Of a stretch of 34,996 bases of DNA, positions 24,598 through 33,033 are shown piece by piece. Source of the stretch: Desulfovibrio sp. (GTDB lineage Bacteria; Desulfobacterota; Desulfovibrionia; Desulfovibrionales; Desulfovibrionaceae). Positions within the stretch are counted from its first letter, which is position 1. Every line of letters starts with the position of its first letter. The translations under genes were made by a program, and so were the position numbers. The stretch is from positions 1 to 34,996 of the forward strand of contig QZKZ01000093.1 of NCBI GenBank assembly GCA_004796465.1, written 5' to 3'. The notes under the pieces were generated by a model, which worked only from the letters and a program-made list of their open reading frames with translations, searched no databases and was not told the origin of the DNA.

Positions 24598-25218
24598 CTA
24601 TCGTAAGGAGGACACCCATGCCATGTGTCCATATTCCTCGACTTGGGCCGACGCCTCCGGGGACTGTTTCAGATCGCTCTGAGCGTCCAGGCCCCGCAGC
24701 AGCAGCGGCTCGGCCATGGAAAACCCCTGGGGTTCCAGGAAGTACTTCAACGTAAGCACACTTCCGGCGAATAATTGTTCGCCTCGGGTTCTCCCTGCCA
24801 CCAGGATGGAATACCCTGTTCCTGCTTTCCGGGGAGGAGCAACGCCCTTTTCCCGGGCCGCGTAAAACCGTTGCGCCCGGTCAATGAGCGCCTTGAAGCC
24901 GGCGGGTAAGTGGTAGAAATAGATAGGCGCGCTCAAGGCGATGAACCGAGCTTGGCTGAGCAAGGAAAAGACCTCGTCCGTTTGGTCATCGGAATCCTTT
25001 TCCTTCCCTGTGTCAGGGCTCAGGATGCAACGGGATTGCTCGTCGCGGGCGCAAAAATGGCAACCAATGCAAGGGCGCACAACAAAGTCGCGCAGATGAA
25101 GCACCCGGCATTGGCCGCCCGCTCGCTCGATGCCCCGGGCGAACAGTTCCGCGGCCAAGTCGGAGTTGCCGCCTGAACGGGGGCTGGAACTGAGGACCAT
25201 TGCTTGGGCGTCGTGCAC
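24598..25218 (-). CDS. NADPH-dependent FMN reductase / flavodoxin-fold oxidoreductase
   Basis: The 206-residue protein has the flavodoxin-like fold of the iron-sulfur-flavoprotein/NADPH-FMN-reductase group. Its phosphate loop is SSSPRSGGNSD at about 9-19. The cysteine motif RPCIGCHFCARDEQSRC (three or four Cys) may bind an iron-sulfur cluster or act in redox relay. The flavin-contact loop is APIYFYHLPAGFKALIDR. The start is GTG 25218, preceded by AAGGAAG; ATG 25200 would still keep the fold. It follows the candidate selenoprotein gene after 29 bases, consistent with a shared redox task. Confidence 0.88.
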   Translation of the reverse strand: MHDAQAMVLSSSPRSGGNSDLAAELFARGIERAGGQCRVLHLRDFVVRPCIGCHFCARDEQSRCILSPDTGKEKDSDDQTDEVFSLLSQARFIALSAPIYFYHLPAGFKALIDRAQRFYAAREKGVAPPRKAGTGYSILVAGRTRGEQLFAGSVLTLKYFLEPQGFSMAEPLLLRGLDAQSDLKQSPEASAQVEEYGHMAWVSSLR

Positions 25219-25247
25219 CTTGCGTCTCGCTTCCTTGAAATTCCTGG

Positions 25248-25481
25248 TTAGCGGCGTTTGGTCAGCACGGCCTTGACCACACCGTCAACGGTCTCGCTGG
25301 CAAAATCCCAGCCCGGTTCGAGCAGGGGGATTTCGCGCACCTCGTCCTCGTACTTGGGCTGGACCAGGACCTCGACCCGCTGGGGGTTGGAATGACGGAG
25401 ATGCCACCGGATCTCCACGCCAATGCCTCAGCAGCGGTTACTGAGGTCCAGGCTGATGATGTCGCTGTGTTCTATCATCAT
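25248..25481 (-). CDS. Candidate 77-aa selenoprotein with in-frame TGA (Cys-Sec)
   Basis: The frame from ATG 25481 to TAA 25248 is open except for one TGA at 25430-25428. The product starts MMIEHSDIISLDLSNRC-U-G and ends ETVDGVVKAVLTKRR. Codon choice is the high-GC type of the neighbours on both sides of the TGA, so the whole stretch looks coding. Eleven bases after the TGA a stem GGAGAT/ATCTCC (25416-25411 with 25402-25397) closes a loop CCGGTGGC containing GGU, at the distance and size expected of a bacterial SECIS. The Cys-Sec-Gly order recalls the redox end of mammalian thioredoxin reductase. The family is not recognised. It lies 6 bases after the MBL gene stop. Alternatives are a nonsense mutation, or a 57-residue protein from GTG 25418. 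Confidence 0.72.
25397..25416 (-). promoter_or_regulatory. SECIS-like stem-loop after the in-frame TGA
   Basis: A 6-bp stem GGAGAT/ATCTCC with loop CCGGTGGC can be extended by CC/GG with one bulged C, leaving GGU at the tip. The tip lies about 19 bases after the TGA, within the range known for bacterial selenocysteine insertion elements. Confidence 0.6.
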
Positions 25482-25487
25482 GGTGTA

Positions 25488-26114
25488 TTACAGGGAATAG
25501 GAGCTGAAAAAGGGATTGTGCTCTTTTTCCTCGCCCACGCTGGTGTCCGCGCCGTGGCCGCTGTGGATCACGGTTTCTTCGGGCAAGGTGAAGATTTTTT
25601 CGCGTACCGAAGTGAGCAGGGTTTCCATGTCCCCGCCGGGAAAGTCCGTGCGGCCTATGGAACGGGCAAAGATCAAGTCTCCGGCAAAGACCCGCTTCAA
25701 GCCCGGGAAATAAAAGGACACGCTGCCCGGCGAATGCCCGGGCGTGGCCAAGACTTGGCACTCCTCGCCCAGGAACGAGGCTGGACCCGGCTCAATGGTC
25801 TGGTACTCGAACTTGGGCACTGCGGGAAAGCCCATGAACCCGCCGCCAAACACCTCCACCTGCATCAGGGACGCGTCGCCGTCCGAGGCCAGGATCGGGG
25901 CTGACGTAGCCTCGGTCAGGGCAGCGTTGCCGTGGATATGGTCGAAGTGGAAATGGGTGTTCAGGATATGGGTCAGGGTCAGGCCGCGCTCCTCAAGGAA
26001 ACGGAGCACGGAGCCGGGATCCCCGCCCGGATCGATGGCCACGGCTTCACTGTCCGAGGCGATCACAAAACAATTGGTCTGTAGCGGCCCCAGGGGAAAG
26101 GTGCGTACTTCCAT
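25488..26114 (-). CDS. Metallo-beta-lactamase-fold hydrolase, glyoxalase II-like
   Basis: The 208-residue enzyme has the short glyoxalase II-like MBL layout. NTHFHFDHIHG has H54, H56, D58 and H59. The third His is in ATPGHSPGSVSFY, the bridging Asp in VFAGDLIFARSIGRTDFPGG, and a last His in VIHSGHG. Such proteins hydrolyse hydroxyacyl-thiol esters or related persulfide substrates; the C-terminal domain of true glyoxalase II is missing. The gene starts 2 bases after the nitroreductase stop and ends 6 bases before the candidate selenoprotein start, so these are one transcription unit. Confidence 0.9.
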   Translation of the reverse strand: MEVRTFPLGPLQTNCFVIASDSEAVAIDPGGDPGSVLRFLEERGLTLTHILNTHFHFDHIHGNAALTEATSAPILASDGDASLMQVEVFGGGFMGFPAVPKFEYQTIEPGPASFLGEECQVLATPGHSPGSVSFYFPGLKRVFAGDLIFARSIGRTDFPGGDMETLLTSVREKIFTLPEETVIHSGHGADTSVGEEKEHNPFFSSYSL

Positions 26115-26116
26115 GA

Positions 26117-26635
26117 TTACAGCTCCTCCAACATCAGGTCGCCCAGGGGAACGCGCGAGGACGAGCCGTCCACCGCAGGCCGCCCCAAGGCGATCGCGGC
26201 CTGGAATTCAAAGGTCTCTCCGTCAAGGGCCAGTGCGTCCATCACTTGCTCGGACTGGTTGATGATCTCGCCCAGCCAGACGCCGCCCAGGCCCAAGCCG
26301 TGGGCTGCCAGCAGCATGTTCTGCAGACACGCGCCAATGGCTTGATGGTCCTTCATGGCATTGTACATCTTGGACTTTTCCAGGAACACGCAGATCAGGG
26401 CCGAGCAGTTGCGCACAATGGCCGCGTACTTGGTGCATTCCACCAGGGCTGCCTTGCGCGGGTCATTGCCGCGCACCACCAGAAAGCGCCAGGGCTGGTT
26501 GTTGAGTCCGCTCGGGGCCCAGCGGCCCGCATCCAGGATCTCGGCAATCTCCTGGTCCGTGATCGGCTCATCCGTGTATTTGCGTATGGAGCGCCGCTCC
26601 TTGAGAGCGGTGAGAATGGCGTTGCTTTGGCTCAT
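26117..26635 (-). CDS. Nitroreductase-family FMN oxidoreductase
   Basis: This 172-residue protein is a short nitroreductase-fold enzyme that binds FMN and uses NAD(P)H. The N-terminal ERRSIRKY contacts FMN phosphate, and AGRWAPSGLNNQPWRFLVV and GLGGVWLGEI are typical of the family. The natural substrate is not predictable. ATG 26635 is chosen because GAGGAA lies right upstream and the family starts there. The open frame extends 136 codons further upstream, but that extension is antisense to the next gene and does not look coding. It is the first gene of a minus-strand redox operon running to the FMN reductase or beyond. Confidence 0.9.
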   Translation of the reverse strand: MSQSNAILTALKERRSIRKYTDEPITDQEIAEILDAGRWAPSGLNNQPWRFLVVRGNDPRKAALVECTKYAAIVRNCSALICVFLEKSKMYNAMKDHQAIGACLQNMLLAAHGLGLGGVWLGEIINQSEQVMDALALDGETFEFQAAIALGRPAVDGSSSRVPLGDLMLEEL

Positions 26636-26848
26636 GGTTCCTCGGTGGCGTGGGACGTGTTTGGATTGGATAAGCGTAAGGTTCTGACAGACAACCTCAT
26701 GAGCAGGAAAAATATACCATCCGCGTAGGACTGGCAAGAACGGCAATAAGCCCAGAACCCGCATTCTTATGGGTCTTTCCGGAGCAAACAAGGGTAAGGT
26801 GCGGGAATATTTCTTGAGAAAAAGTCTAGAAAATGCTAGGGGAGCGAC

Positions 26849-29257
26849 ATGAAAACCCGGTTCCTTCTCCCCCATGGCCAAGGCGCGCGTTTGACTCGCA
26901 GTGACCTCATTGATTTCGAACAGCTGCTCAAGGATTCCATCCACGCTTTTCTGCCCTTCACTGGTTACAGCCTGTTCTTTCCCGCTTCCTTGCCCGAGGA
27001 GATGCGCACGGGCAACGGGTTTTCCCCGTCCACTGCCCTGCACCTCTCCAATGAGAACAAGATTTTACTGCCATTGTTCTTGCGTGGGGAGTTTTTGGGC
27101 GTGTTCGTGGCCAAGGGCGTGAAGATGCGGACCTCCAAGGGTCTGCTCGCCAACATGGCCGGCATGGCCGAGCTCTGTCTGGAAAAGCTTCTGCTGATCA
27201 AGGCCGGACGTACGGACCCGCTCACAGGCATGCTCAACCGGGATTGTTTCCTGGCCGAATTGAGCCGGGAGATCGAGCTGATCCGGGACTGCATCGGCCC
27301 TGGCGGGGAGATGTCCTGCCAGTTGCCTGCATACCGGGCCTGCATGGGCGTGGTCATCGCCCGGGTCGAGTCCCTGGCCGACATGCAGCGCGAACACGGC
27401 TATGCCTTTGCGGACAAGGTCATGCAGGACCTTGCCAAGACCATGCGCGACATGTGTCCGGACCAATCCGTGGCCGCGCGCTACGATGAAAACGTGTTCA
27501 CCATGCTCTTGCCCGGCGCCCTGTCCAGCGCCTGCCATAAAACCGCCCGGGTCCTGGCCGCGCGCCTGGATTCCGTGGTCTTTTCCAAGAACATGCTGGG
27601 CGAGCGGGTCTCGCCCAAGATTTCCGCGGGCTCGGTGGCCTATCCCAACGACCTGGACGGCGCGCTTTTTGAGCTGCCGCCCATGGAGCAGGCCCGGATC
27701 ATTCTCCAGCGCGCCCACTTGGCTGCTGACGCTGCCAAGGCCCTGGGGCCGGGCCGGGCCTTCGCCTTTGGCCGCATCCTGCGCGAGGGCGGCAGGATCA
27801 CCCAATCCCTGCCCGGCAACAGGATCATGGTCAACCTGGGCCGCAACGTGAACGCCAGGGAAGGCTGCCGCTTTCTGGTGCGGGGCAACGGCAAGAACAA
27901 CGGAAGCAACGGTTCAGGTCCGGTGGAACCCAAGGGCGAGATCGTGCTCCTGGAGGTCATGGAGGACACGGGCATGGCCGAGGTGGTGCTCCTGGGCGAC
28001 CCCCTCACGCCCCTGGAGCAAGGCGACCGGCTGACCCTGGCTGATGAGCGCATGGCTTCGCCCATGCCCGAGGTAGTGGGCCAAGACGCTTCCCTGCTCC
28101 TGCCTGACCCGGTTACGGGACTTCACGGCTATCAGAATTTCGTGCTGGCCGCGTCCATGGCTGCCAGGGACGTGGACGAGTTCAGCTTGGCCATGGTCCG
28201 GCTGTCCCTGACTGCGGACAAGAACCCCGAGACCTACCTGGCCAAGGCCGAGGAACTGGCCTGCCTCGCGGCTGACCTGGGCCGGGACCTGTTCGGCAAC
28301 AAGGTGCTGGGCGGGCGCTTGAGCCTGGCCGGGGCCGCGTTTTTCCATCCCGCGCTTCCTCCGGAGGACGCACAACAAGCGTACAGTGAATACCGAAGCA
28401 GGGTCATGGACAAGGCAGGCGTGGACACGGTGGTGGGCATCGCCTATCACCCCTGCCTCACCTTCGCCAAGACCGACATTTTCGACAACGCGCGCAAGGC
28501 CCTGGAATACGCCCGGCTCCTGGAAGCGCCGCGCATCGGCGTGTTCGACACCCTGGCCCTGAACATCAGCGCGGACAAGCTGTCCCTGACCAATGACCTG
28601 TACGGGGCCATGGAGGAGTACAAACGCTCCTTGCTCCTGGATGAGACCAACACCTTGGCCCGGGTATCCTTGGGTATTTGTCAGGCGCGGCTCGGCCATT
28701 ACGACCAAGCCAAGCGTCTGTTCGAGCAGGTCTGCGCGGACGAGCCGGACAACCACATGGCGCTCTACAACCTTGGCTACGCCAGCCAGCGGTTGGGCGA
28801 CCTGAGCAGCGCCAAGGACGCCTTCCGGGCTTGCCTCAAGGTCAATCCGGACCACGTAGACAGCATCATCCGTTTGGGCCGGGCAGCCGAGGAAGAAGGC
28901 GCTCTTGATGTGGCTGAGAATTATTTCCAGAGCGCGGCCATGCTTGGCGATGGCCACGCCTTGGCTCCGCGTTACCTGGCCCGCTTGTGCATCAAGCAGG
29001 ACCGCAAGGACCAGGCCAAGGACCATCTGCACCAGGCCCTTACCCGCGACCCCAACGACGCCCTGTCCCTGCATCTGCTTGCCAAGCTGTACCTGGACCA
29101 CGGCGAGGACGCGGCAATCGCCGTGTCATTCGCCCGCCAGTCCGTAGCGCTCAGGCCCGACCGCAAGCCCTTCTGGATGGAGTTGGCCCGGGCTTTCGAG
29201 GCCCAGGGCAAGATTGACCAGGCGCATACGGCGCTGGCTAAGACGGCGGAGATGTAA
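26849..29257 (+). CDS. Degenerate-GGDEF protein with C-terminal TPR repeats
   Basis: The 802-residue cytoplasmic protein begins with a GAF-like region (about 20-115). A diguanylate-cyclase-like domain follows, entered by RTDPLTGMLNRDCF (121). Its GGDEF active site is replaced by R211-Y-D-E-N-V-F, so cyclase activity is unlikely. A short Asn/Gly/Ser linker near 350-360 precedes a beta-rich part. A second, even weaker GGDEF-like segment starts at DPVTGLHGYQNF (about 418). From about 585 to the end there are six or so TPR hairpins. The sum suggests a nucleotide-sensing or scaffold role. GGGGAG precedes the ATG. Its last 129 bases recur at 32829-32957 and its last 98 at 31556-31653. Confidence 0.8.
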   Translation: MKTRFLLPHGQGARLTRSDLIDFEQLLKDSIHAFLPFTGYSLFFPASLPEEMRTGNGFSPSTALHLSNENKILLPLFLRGEFLGVFVAKGVKMRTSKGLLANMAGMAELCLEKLLLIKAGRTDPLTGMLNRDCFLAELSREIELIRDCIGPGGEMSCQLPAYRACMGVVIARVESLADMQREHGYAFADKVMQDLAKTMRDMCPDQSVAARYDENVFTMLLPGALSSACHKTARVLAARLDSVVFSKNMLGERVSPKISAGSVAYPNDLDGALFELPPMEQARIILQRAHLAADAAKALGPGRAFAFGRILREGGRITQSLPGNRIMVNLGRNVNAREGCRFLVRGNGKNNGSNGSGPVEPKGEIVLLEVMEDTGMAEVVLLGDPLTPLEQGDRLTLADERMASPMPEVVGQDASLLLPDPVTGLHGYQNFVLAASMAARDVDEFSLAMVRLSLTADKNPETYLAKAEELACLAADLGRDLFGNKVLGGRLSLAGAAFFHPALPPEDAQQAYSEYRSRVMDKAGVDTVVGIAYHPCLTFAKTDIFDNARKALEYARLLEAPRIGVFDTLALNISADKLSLTNDLYGAMEEYKRSLLLDETNTLARVSLGICQARLGHYDQAKRLFEQVCADEPDNHMALYNLGYASQRLGDLSSAKDAFRACLKVNPDHVDSIIRLGRAAEEEGALDVAENYFQSAAMLGDGHALAPRYLARLCIKQDRKDQAKDHLHQALTRDPNDALSLHLLAKLYLDHGEDAAIAVSFARQSVALRPDRKPFWMELARAFEAQGKIDQAHTALAKTAEM
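29129..29257 (+). repeat. TPR-gene 3' end, copy A (functional copy)
   Basis: The last 129 bases of the GGDEF/TPR gene encode residues 761 to the stop. It is the parent-like copy of two partial copies downstream. Confidence 0.9.
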
Positions 29258-29324
29258 GACTAATTGACCGCTTGCCCCGCTATTGGGGTAATCCCTAGCC
29301 TCATACCACTGATATTTGTTTCCG

Positions 29325-29366
29325 AGGCCTGTCCTGACTTCCAGGACAGGCCTTGTCATTTATTTT
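29325..29366 (+). terminator. Rho-independent terminator after the GGDEF/TPR gene
   Basis: A perfect 12-bp stem AGGCCTGTCCTG/CAGGACAGGCCT (29325-29336 with 29342-29353) with a 5-base loop is followed by TGTCATTTATTTT. Confidence 0.85.
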
Positions 29367-29517
29367 GGCATATTTCCTAACACGGGGGTACATTGGTTTA
29401 TTCTGGTTGATGATGGGGGATTGATGTCCTAATCGTTCCGCGGTCCTGACCATAGCCGTGGCGGGTGGGAAAAGAAACGCTGGGTCAATAGTTTATAACG
29501 GCTTTTTCATTCTCTTC

Positions 29518-29546
29518 TTGTCAAAAGCAGGAGATTCGTTCATATT
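29518..29546 (+). promoter_or_regulatory. Possible sigma-70 promoter of the chemoreceptor gene
   Basis: TTGTCA (5 of 6) and CATATT (4 of 6) are separated by 17 bases and lie 85 bases before the ATG. Confidence 0.4.
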
Positions 29547-29630
29547 TTTAAAGGTGGGTTCTTTTTTTTCTAGCAGCGCCCGCAGAATTTCCAGGCCCAA
29601 GAACGATTTTCAGCCTACTCCGGGGGGATC

Positions 29631-31514
29631 ATGCGATCATCATTTTTTGGCAGGATAAGTATTAAAATCAAAATGTTGCTTCCCAGTATTTTCTATCTGC
29701 CCCTTTTAGCGGCAGTAGGGATTATGTATTTCAGTTCCGGTTCCATGGTCGAGCAGATGAGGATCGATCAGGTGTTTAATCAAAAGCTTGGGAACTCCAT
29801 CAGGGAAACGACACTTGCGATTAACGACTACATGAATGGGAAGACGTCTTATGACGACATGCGACTATCGCTTGAAGAGTTGGCCACACTCCTTCTGGAA
29901 AGCAAGACAAACGATCTGTTCCAGATAGGAGACGATCTCGCTCGATACGAAGAATACAGAACAAGAAACATGGAGATCGAAGCTGACATCTTTCAGTTGA
30001 CAGGAGAGTCGATCGGCATTTCTCAAAAATTCATCAGCCAGATGGCTGAAAAGCTGGCCGACGAGATTGGCCGTGACGAGGTCTCAACTTTGGAACGGCT
30101 GGTTATTCAAGGTGCGAGCATCAATACTGCCTCCAACTACGAGATTCGAGTGAGATTCCTCTTACTCAAAGAAGATCTGAGTGTTGAGCAGTCCATGCTC
30201 GACTTCCTGGGCCAACTCCTCGAGAACACTGAAAGGGACATTGAAAGCCTAGAGGGAACACCTTTCGTTGCGAAGGCCGAAGCTGCCTTATCCGCCAATA
30301 TACAAATCCGTGAGTTGACTTACGAATATTTGGAAAACGTAAAGATCCAAGCGGACTTGGCTAACGCAATTTTGGCAGAGGTGAAGTCAGGCGCGGAAAA
30401 AGTAGAAAGCGGCATCGCAACGAAGACCGATGCTTCTTTTGGAGTGGTTCAGGATTATTTCCTTTGGTTGGTCATTGTTCTGGCTTTAATTTCAGGGTTG
30501 GGGCTCGTCTTGTCGATCCTGATCACCAGAGCTGTGGTGACCCCTCTGAAAAAAAGCGTCGCGTTCACTCAGCAGGTCGCTTCCGGGAACCTTGCGGCGC
30601 GCCTCAATGTCGACCAGAAAGACGAGGTTGGGACTATGGTCTCGGCCCTTAGGGACATGGTAGCTAACCTGACCTCCATTGTCGGAGACATTCAGTCTTC
30701 GGCATCAAACGTCTCATCGGCAAGCACTGAGTTGTCGTCCTCGGCCCAAGAACTTTCCCAAGGCTCGACTGAGCAAGCCGCGAGTGTAGAGGAAATATCC
30801 TCTTCAATGGAGCAGATGGCTGCCTCGATCCGACAAAATTCAGAAAATGCCCAGGAAACCGAGAGAATTGCCAGGCAAGCTTCATCGGATGCTCGCGAGG
30901 GAGGCGAAGCCGTGCAGCAGACAGTTTCAGCCATGAAAGAAATCGCTGAAAAAATTTCCATTGTTGAAGAGATCGCACGACAAACCAACCTGCTGGCATT
31001 GAACGCGGCAATCGAAGCAGCCAGGGCCGGGGAGCACGGAAAGGGTTTTGCCGTAGTTGCTTCAGAAGTGAGGAAGCTGGCCGAACGTTCCGGCACCGCT
31101 GCGGCGGAGATTAGCGAGCTTTCCACCTCAAGTGTTCACATAGCTGAAATGGCGGGGACTATGCTGAGCAAAATGGTACCTGACATACAAAAAAATGCCG
31201 AGCTCGTGCAGGAAATCGCTGCCGCTTCCTCGGAACAAGACAGCGGCGTTAGCCAAATTACGAAAGCGATTCAAGAGCTGGACAAGGTCGTGCAATCGAA
31301 TGCGGCCACCTCTGAAGAAACGGCTGCCATGTCTGAGGAACTGACCGGACAATCCGAGCAACTGACTAATACCATCGCCTACTTCAGGACCGGGCAAGGA
31401 GGAGACGACGTGGATGGTCCAGCAATTGTATCCATTGAATCTCAACGACCCAGTTTGTCCACTCCGCAAGCAATTGAAGGGGGGGTGCCATTTGATATTG
31501 ATACTAGGGAGTAA
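29631..31514 (+). CDS. Methyl-accepting chemotaxis protein
   Basis: The 627-residue transmembrane chemoreceptor has a first membrane helix at about 15-35. A helical periplasmic ligand domain covers about 36-275, a second membrane helix 278-300 and a HAMP domain about 300-355 ([20 protein letters not shown]). The signalling coiled coil has the conserved hairpin tip [22 protein letters not shown] (quoted: [20 protein letters not shown]). No C-terminal CheR-binding pentapeptide is seen. GGGGGGA precedes the ATG. Base composition is clearly AT-richer than in neighbouring genes and codon use is more relaxed, suggesting acquisition from elsewhere. No other chemotaxis gene lies in the window. Confidence 0.93.
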   Translation: MRSSFFGRISIKIKMLLPSIFYLPLLAAVGIMYFSSGSMVEQMRIDQVFNQKLGNSIRETTLAINDYMNGKTSYDDMRLSLEELATLLLESKTNDLFQIGDDLARYEEYRTRNMEIEADIFQLTGESIGISQKFISQMAEKLADEIGRDEVSTLERLVIQGASINTASNYEIRVRFLLLKEDLSVEQSMLDFLGQLLENTERDIESLEGTPFVAKAEAALSANIQIRELTYEYLENVKIQADLANAILAEVKSGAEKVESGIATKTDASFGVVQDYFLWLVIVLALISGLGLVLSILITRAVVTPLKKSVAFTQQVASGNLAARLNVDQKDEVGTMVSALRDMVANLTSIVGDIQSSASNVSSASTELSSSAQELSQGSTEQAASVEEISSSMEQMAASIRQNSENAQETERIARQASSDAREGGEAVQQTVSAMKEIAEKISIVEEIARQTNLLALNAAIEAARAGEHGKGFAVVASEVRKLAERSGTAAAEISELSTSSVHIAEMAGTMLSKMVPDIQKNAELVQEIAAASSEQDSGVSQITKAIQELDKVVQSNAATSEETAAMSEELTGQSEQLTNTIAYFRTGQGGDDVDGPAIVSIESQRPSLSTPQAIEGGVPFDIDTRE

Positions 31515-31555
31515 CCATTCGATATGAAACAAAATTGATTCCCCCAGCATTTGGA

Positions 31556-31654
31556 GACCGCAAGCCCTTCTGGATGGAGCTGGCCCGGGCCTTTGAGGCC
31601 CAGGGCAAGATTGACCAGGCGCATACGGCGCTGGCCAAGACGGCGGAGATGTAG
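31556..31654 (+). pseudogene. TPR-gene 3' end, copy B (remnant)
   Basis: These bases repeat the last 98 bases of the 26849-29257 gene with four differences, all synonymous. They encode the same last 32 residues (DRKPFWMELARAFEAQGK ... TAEM) and end in TAG instead of TAA. The frame upstream is closed by a TAG within about 50 bases and has no start. It is therefore a remnant, not a gene. Confidence 0.85.
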
Positions 31655-31703
31655 GTTTTTGCCCCTGGCAAGGGGCAACACGCAAGAAGAGCACCTAGAA
31701 AGG

Positions 31704-31751
31704 AAAACCCAAGGTCTGTCCGGACATGAACAGGACGGCCTTGGGTTTTTT
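31704..31751 (+). terminator. Rho-independent terminator
   Basis: AAAACCCAAGG (31704-31714) pairs with CCTTGGGTTTT (31739-31749), followed by further T. It would end the chemoreceptor transcript. Confidence 0.85.
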
Positions 31752-31884
31752 GCCTTGAGATTTGGCGTGACTCCACCACCCTGGAAAGATACATTTCCGC
31801 CTGACAACCCAAGGCAGGTGTCACAAAGCTTTTGAGCCTGATAGTCGGCATTGCGGGCAGGACATTCTAAACGAGCCACTCACT

Positions 31885-32796
31885 ATGACTGTTGATTATT
31901 CCTTGCTGTTCTATTTAGTCGGCATCACCCTTGTGGCCGGAGTATTTTACTCCTGGCTCAGTTTCAGGCTTTCCAGGTTCAAGCAGGAACGCGTGACCCG
32001 TATTGAGGAGTTGGTCAAGGACCCTGAGACCATCGCCCCCATGCCGACCAACATCCTCACTTCCAAGGAGGAGAAGCGGAAAAAAGGGCGCATCATCAAA
32101 GGCGTCAGGTCCAGATTCACCATCATTCAAAGGGTCTTGTTTTTCCTGGTCGCGGTATTTTGGTTTTTGGCTTTTGTGGCGCCGTTCATCGGCAAGTTGC
32201 CCAGCACCATGCTTTCGATTCTGGTGGCCGTGCTCACGGCTGTCATAGGTATCGCGGCCAAGCCCCTTGTGGAAAACATGATCTCAGGAGTAGTCATCAG
32301 TTTTTCCAACCAACTGCGCGTGGGAGACACCCTGATCATCGACCAGCAATACGGAACGGTTGAAGACATCTCCATAACCCACACCAAGATCAAAACATGG
32401 GATTGGAAACGCTACGTCATTCCCAACAGCCGCATGCTCACCAAAGAGTTCACGAACCTCAACCTCAATGATTCCCGTTTGTGGGCCTACCTTGAATTCT
32501 ATGTGTCCTATGACGCCGAAATTGAGCGCGTTCGCGAACTTGCCGTGCAAGCGGCGATGCTCAGCGACTCTTACACTGATGGAGAAAAACCCCAATTCTG
32601 GGTCATTCGGCTGGAAAAAGAGTGCGTTGTGTGCTGGATCGCTGCTTGGGCCGAGTCGCCTGCCGAGGCATGGAACCTGAAAAGCGACATGGCGGTCAAT
32701 CTGACCAATCTGTTCCAAAAAGAGGGCATTGCTACGCATGTCTCGCGAGTGGACCTGGGGGCTCGGGGCAGTGGGATAAGGCCTGACAACGATTAG
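31885..32796 (+). CDS. MscS-family mechanosensitive ion channel
   Basis: The 303-residue membrane protein has hydrophobic segments at about 6-28 and 83-105. The pore-lining helix TM3 is at about 108-135 (LVAVLTAVIGIAAKPLVENM). The MscS beta domain follows with SFSNQLRVGDTLIIDQQYGTVEDISI (landmarks QLRVGD and GTVEDI) and VIPNSRMLTKEFTN, then the alpha/beta cytoplasmic part. The family releases solutes at high membrane tension. The region between TM1 and TM2 is long and charged (KEEKRKKGR). No clear Shine-Dalgarno precedes the ATG. Confidence 0.9.
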   Translation: MTVDYSLLFYLVGITLVAGVFYSWLSFRLSRFKQERVTRIEELVKDPETIAPMPTNILTSKEEKRKKGRIIKGVRSRFTIIQRVLFFLVAVFWFLAFVAPFIGKLPSTMLSILVAVLTAVIGIAAKPLVENMISGVVISFSNQLRVGDTLIIDQQYGTVEDISITHTKIKTWDWKRYVIPNSRMLTKEFTNLNLNDSRLWAYLEFYVSYDAEIERVRELAVQAAMLSDSYTDGEKPQFWVIRLEKECVVCWIAAWAESPAEAWNLKSDMAVNLTNLFQKEGIATHVSRVDLGARGSGIRPDND

Positions 32797-32828
32797 TTCC
32801 GAACCGCGAGACGCAATCCCTTTTTCCC

Positions 32829-32957
32829 TTCGCCCGCCAGTCCGTGGCGCTCAGGCCTGACCGCAAGCCCTTCTGGATGGAGCTGGCCCGGGCTTTCGAG
32901 GCCCAGGGCAAAATTGACCAGGCGCATACGGCGCTGGCCAAGACGGCGGAGATGTAA
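32829..32957 (+). pseudogene. TPR-gene 3' end, copy C (remnant)
   Basis: This is 129 bases matching the end of the 26849-29257 gene with five differences, all synonymous. It encodes the same final 42 residues and the TAA stop. The match stops exactly after the stop codon, and upstream at base 32829. It lies 32 bases after the MscS gene stop. Confidence 0.88.
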
Positions 32958-32961
32958 ATCA

Positions 32962-32998
32962 AAACCGGCCCCAGTCCTTGAAGACTTGGGGCCGGTTT
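32962..32998. terminator. Hairpin between convergent genes
   Basis: AAACCGGCCCCA (32962-32973) pairs with TGGGGCCGGTTT (32987-32998). It sits between MscS/copy C (plus) and the MFS gene (minus) and could serve both strands. Confidence 0.75.
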
Positions 32999-33033
32999 AC
33001 CTTTCCACTTGCGCCTACTCACCGCTCAGATAC

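Larger units (their letters stand above)
29258..29630. other. Intergenic region between the TPR gene and the chemoreceptor
   Basis: The 373 bases contain the terminator at 29325-29353 and a possible promoter at 29518-29546. The rest is AT-richer than the surroundings and shows no gene, RNA or repeat that I can recognise. Confidence 0.7.
31515..31884. other. Intergenic region after the chemoreceptor
   Basis: It holds copy B of the TPR-gene 3' end (31556-31654), a small TTGCCCCT/AGGGGCAA hairpin near 31658-31677 and the terminator at 31704-31751. The remaining 130 bases before the MscS gene show no recognised signal and no clear Shine-Dalgarno. Confidence 0.7.

Noticed and set aside
26636-27043. 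N-terminal extension of the nitroreductase frame
   Set aside because: It overlaps the start of the divergent GGDEF/TPR gene, lacks family similarity, and ATG 26635 has its own GAGGAA site.
31551-31835. 94-codon frame over repeat copy B
   Set aside because: It is read in a different frame from the conserved TPR end and its composition is that of a shadow frame.
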